Source: an uncultured Variovorax sp.
Lineage (GTDB): Bacteria; Pseudomonadota; Gammaproteobacteria; Burkholderiales; Burkholderiaceae
Direction of reading: 5' to 3'
NCBI GenBank assembly: GCA_946478645.1
Contig: CAMLCW010000284.1
Span: 1-6,642 of the forward strand
DNA: 6,642 nt
A program made the translations under genes and the position numbers. The notes beneath the pieces are model-generated. The model saw only the letters and a program-made list of their open reading frames with translations. It searched no databases and was not told the origin of the DNA. Below, in pieces: positions 5,813 through 6,642 of the stretch; the stretch's first letter is position 1; each line of letters starts with the position of its first letter.

Positions 5813-6642
5813 GGCGGGCCGCTGCCGCCGCCGCACTCGCCGGCACGCTGCTGCTCCTCGGGGGCTGCGCCGACCTGGGCTACTACTGGCAGTCGGCGAG
5901 CGGCCACCTCGGCATCATGCGGGCGGCCCGGCCGGTGCCCGACTGGCTCGCCGACCCCAGCGCCTCCGAGGCGCTCAAGGCCAAGCTCGCGCTCGCGCAG
6001 CGCATCCGCCGCTTCGCCGTGAGCGCGCTGGCGCTGCCCGACAACCCGAGCTACACCGCCTACGCCGACCTGAAGCGCCGCGCCGCGGTCTGGAACGTGG
6101 TGGCCGCGCCACCGTACTCGCTCACGCTCGAGACCTGGTGCTTTCCGGTGGCGGGCTGCGTCGGCTACCGCGGTTATTACGACGAGGCCGCGGCGCGCGC
6201 CGAGGCCGAGGCACAGCGCGCGAAGGGCCTCGAAGCCGCCGTGTACCCGGTGCCGGCGTATTCCACGCTCGGCTGGATGAACTGGGCGGGCGGCGATCCG
6301 CTGCTTTCGACCTTCATCGGCTACCCCGAGGGCGAACTGGCCCGCATCGTGTTCCACGAACTCGCGCACCAGGTGCTCTACGTGCCCGGCGACACCGTCT
6401 TCAACGAGTCGTACGCCACGGCGGTCGAGCGCATCGGCGGCGCGGCGTGGCTCGCGCGCGAGGCCGGCGAGGCGGCGCGCATGGAATACGCGCGCTTCGA
6501 CGCGCAGCGCCAGCAGTTCCGCGCGCTGGCACTGTCGACGCGGCGCGCGCTGGCCGCGGTGTACGCCTCGGCCGAAGCCAGGGCGGGCGACTGGGCGGCG
6601 GTCGACGCGATGAAGAAGGCGGCGATGGACGACTTCCGCGCG
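5809..6642 (+). CDS. Predicted aminopeptidase lipoprotein (COG4324/PF10023 type), C-terminus cut by window
   Basis: An open frame of 278 codons runs from GTG 5809 to the last base without a stop; related proteins are roughly 350-370 residues, so some 70-90 residues are probably missing. The N-terminus has two Arg, an Ala/Leu-rich core and a lipobox-like LGGC at Cys20, followed by ADLGYYWQSASGHL, the typical opening of this family; the mature protein should be a membrane-anchored periplasmic lipoprotein. A zinc-peptidase motif, HELAHQ, places His183, Glu184 and His187 in the active site. FNESYAT follows, and its Glu200 is a plausible third ligand as in gluzincins. The conserved WCFPVAGCVGYRGYYD segment (about 115-130) lies upstream. 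The start overlaps the oxidoreductase stop as GTGA, implying coupled translation. The aminopeptidase activity is a family prediction, and the link with a molybdoenzyme is unexplained. Confidence 0.9.
   Translation, partial: MRRAAAAAALAGTLLLLGGCADLGYYWQSASGHLGIMRAARPVPDWLADPSASEALKAKLALAQRIRRFAVSALALPDNPSYTAYADLKRRAAVWNVVAAPPYSLTLETWCFPVAGCVGYRGYYDEAAARAEAEAQRAKGLEAAVYPVPAYSTLGWMNWAGGDPLLSTFIGYPEGELARIVFHELAHQVLYVPGDTVFNESYATAVERIGGAAWLAREAGEAARMEYARFDAQRQQFRALALSTRRALAAVYASAEARAGDWAAVDAMKKAAMDDFRA

Noticed and set aside
3689..5836. Long open frame of about 715 codons on the - strand across the oxidoreductase gene
   Set aside because: It is antisense to a gene with clear family motifs. Its translation is Arg/Ala/Val/His-rich with no recognisable domain, and long antisense frames are expected in DNA this GC-rich.
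1..6642. tRNA or rRNA genes, CRISPR arrays, insertion sequences or integration sites
   Set aside because: Reading both strands showed no cloverleaf-like sequence, no spaced direct repeats, no transposase motifs and no terminal inverted repeats.

Overview
The window is gene-dense, very GC-rich bacterial chromosome with strong G/C third-position bias. Gene families, codon use and protein sequences look like a betaproteobacterium of the Comamonadaceae, plausibly Variovorax or a relative; this is an impression from the proteins, not a database result. I see no RNA genes, insertion sequences, CRISPR arrays, attachment sites or origins, and no gene-free stretch longer than about 60 bases.

Layout, left to right. 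(1) Positions 1-220 hold the 3' end of a GlpQ-like glycerophosphodiester phosphodiesterase on the + strand. (2) A 55-base gap carries a perfect 9-bp inverted repeat that runs into a promoter. (3) A + strand two-gene unit follows: an M20D hippurate-hydrolase-type amidohydrolase (276-1484), then a DUF2817/M14-like zinc peptidase (1481-2578) that starts at a TTG overlapping the previous stop. (4) A periplasmic ABC-transporter substrate-binding protein lies on the - strand (2568-3692) and collides tail to tail with the peptidase gene over 11 bases. (5) After a 59-base divergent intergenic region comes a second + strand pair: a cytoplasmic molybdopterin oxidoreductase (3752-5812) and a lipoprotein of the predicted-aminopeptidase family (from GTG 5809, running off the right edge).

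The two + strand pairs share a design. The first gene has no Shine-Dalgarno sequence but has TAGACT exactly six bases before its ATG, which suggests leaderless transcripts. The second gene overlaps by four bases, uses a non-ATG start behind a good Shine-Dalgarno sequence, and encodes a metal-dependent peptidase.

Functionally, three genes are predicted metallohydrolases of amides or peptides and one captures a small organic solute in the periplasm. A scavenging role for acylated amino acids or small peptides is plausible but is inference. The oxidoreductase has no known substrate and no recognisable partner subunit here. I did not find convincing evidence of a wholly new system; the best leads are the paired leaderless promoters, the operator-like inverted repeat and the uncharacterised molybdoenzyme.
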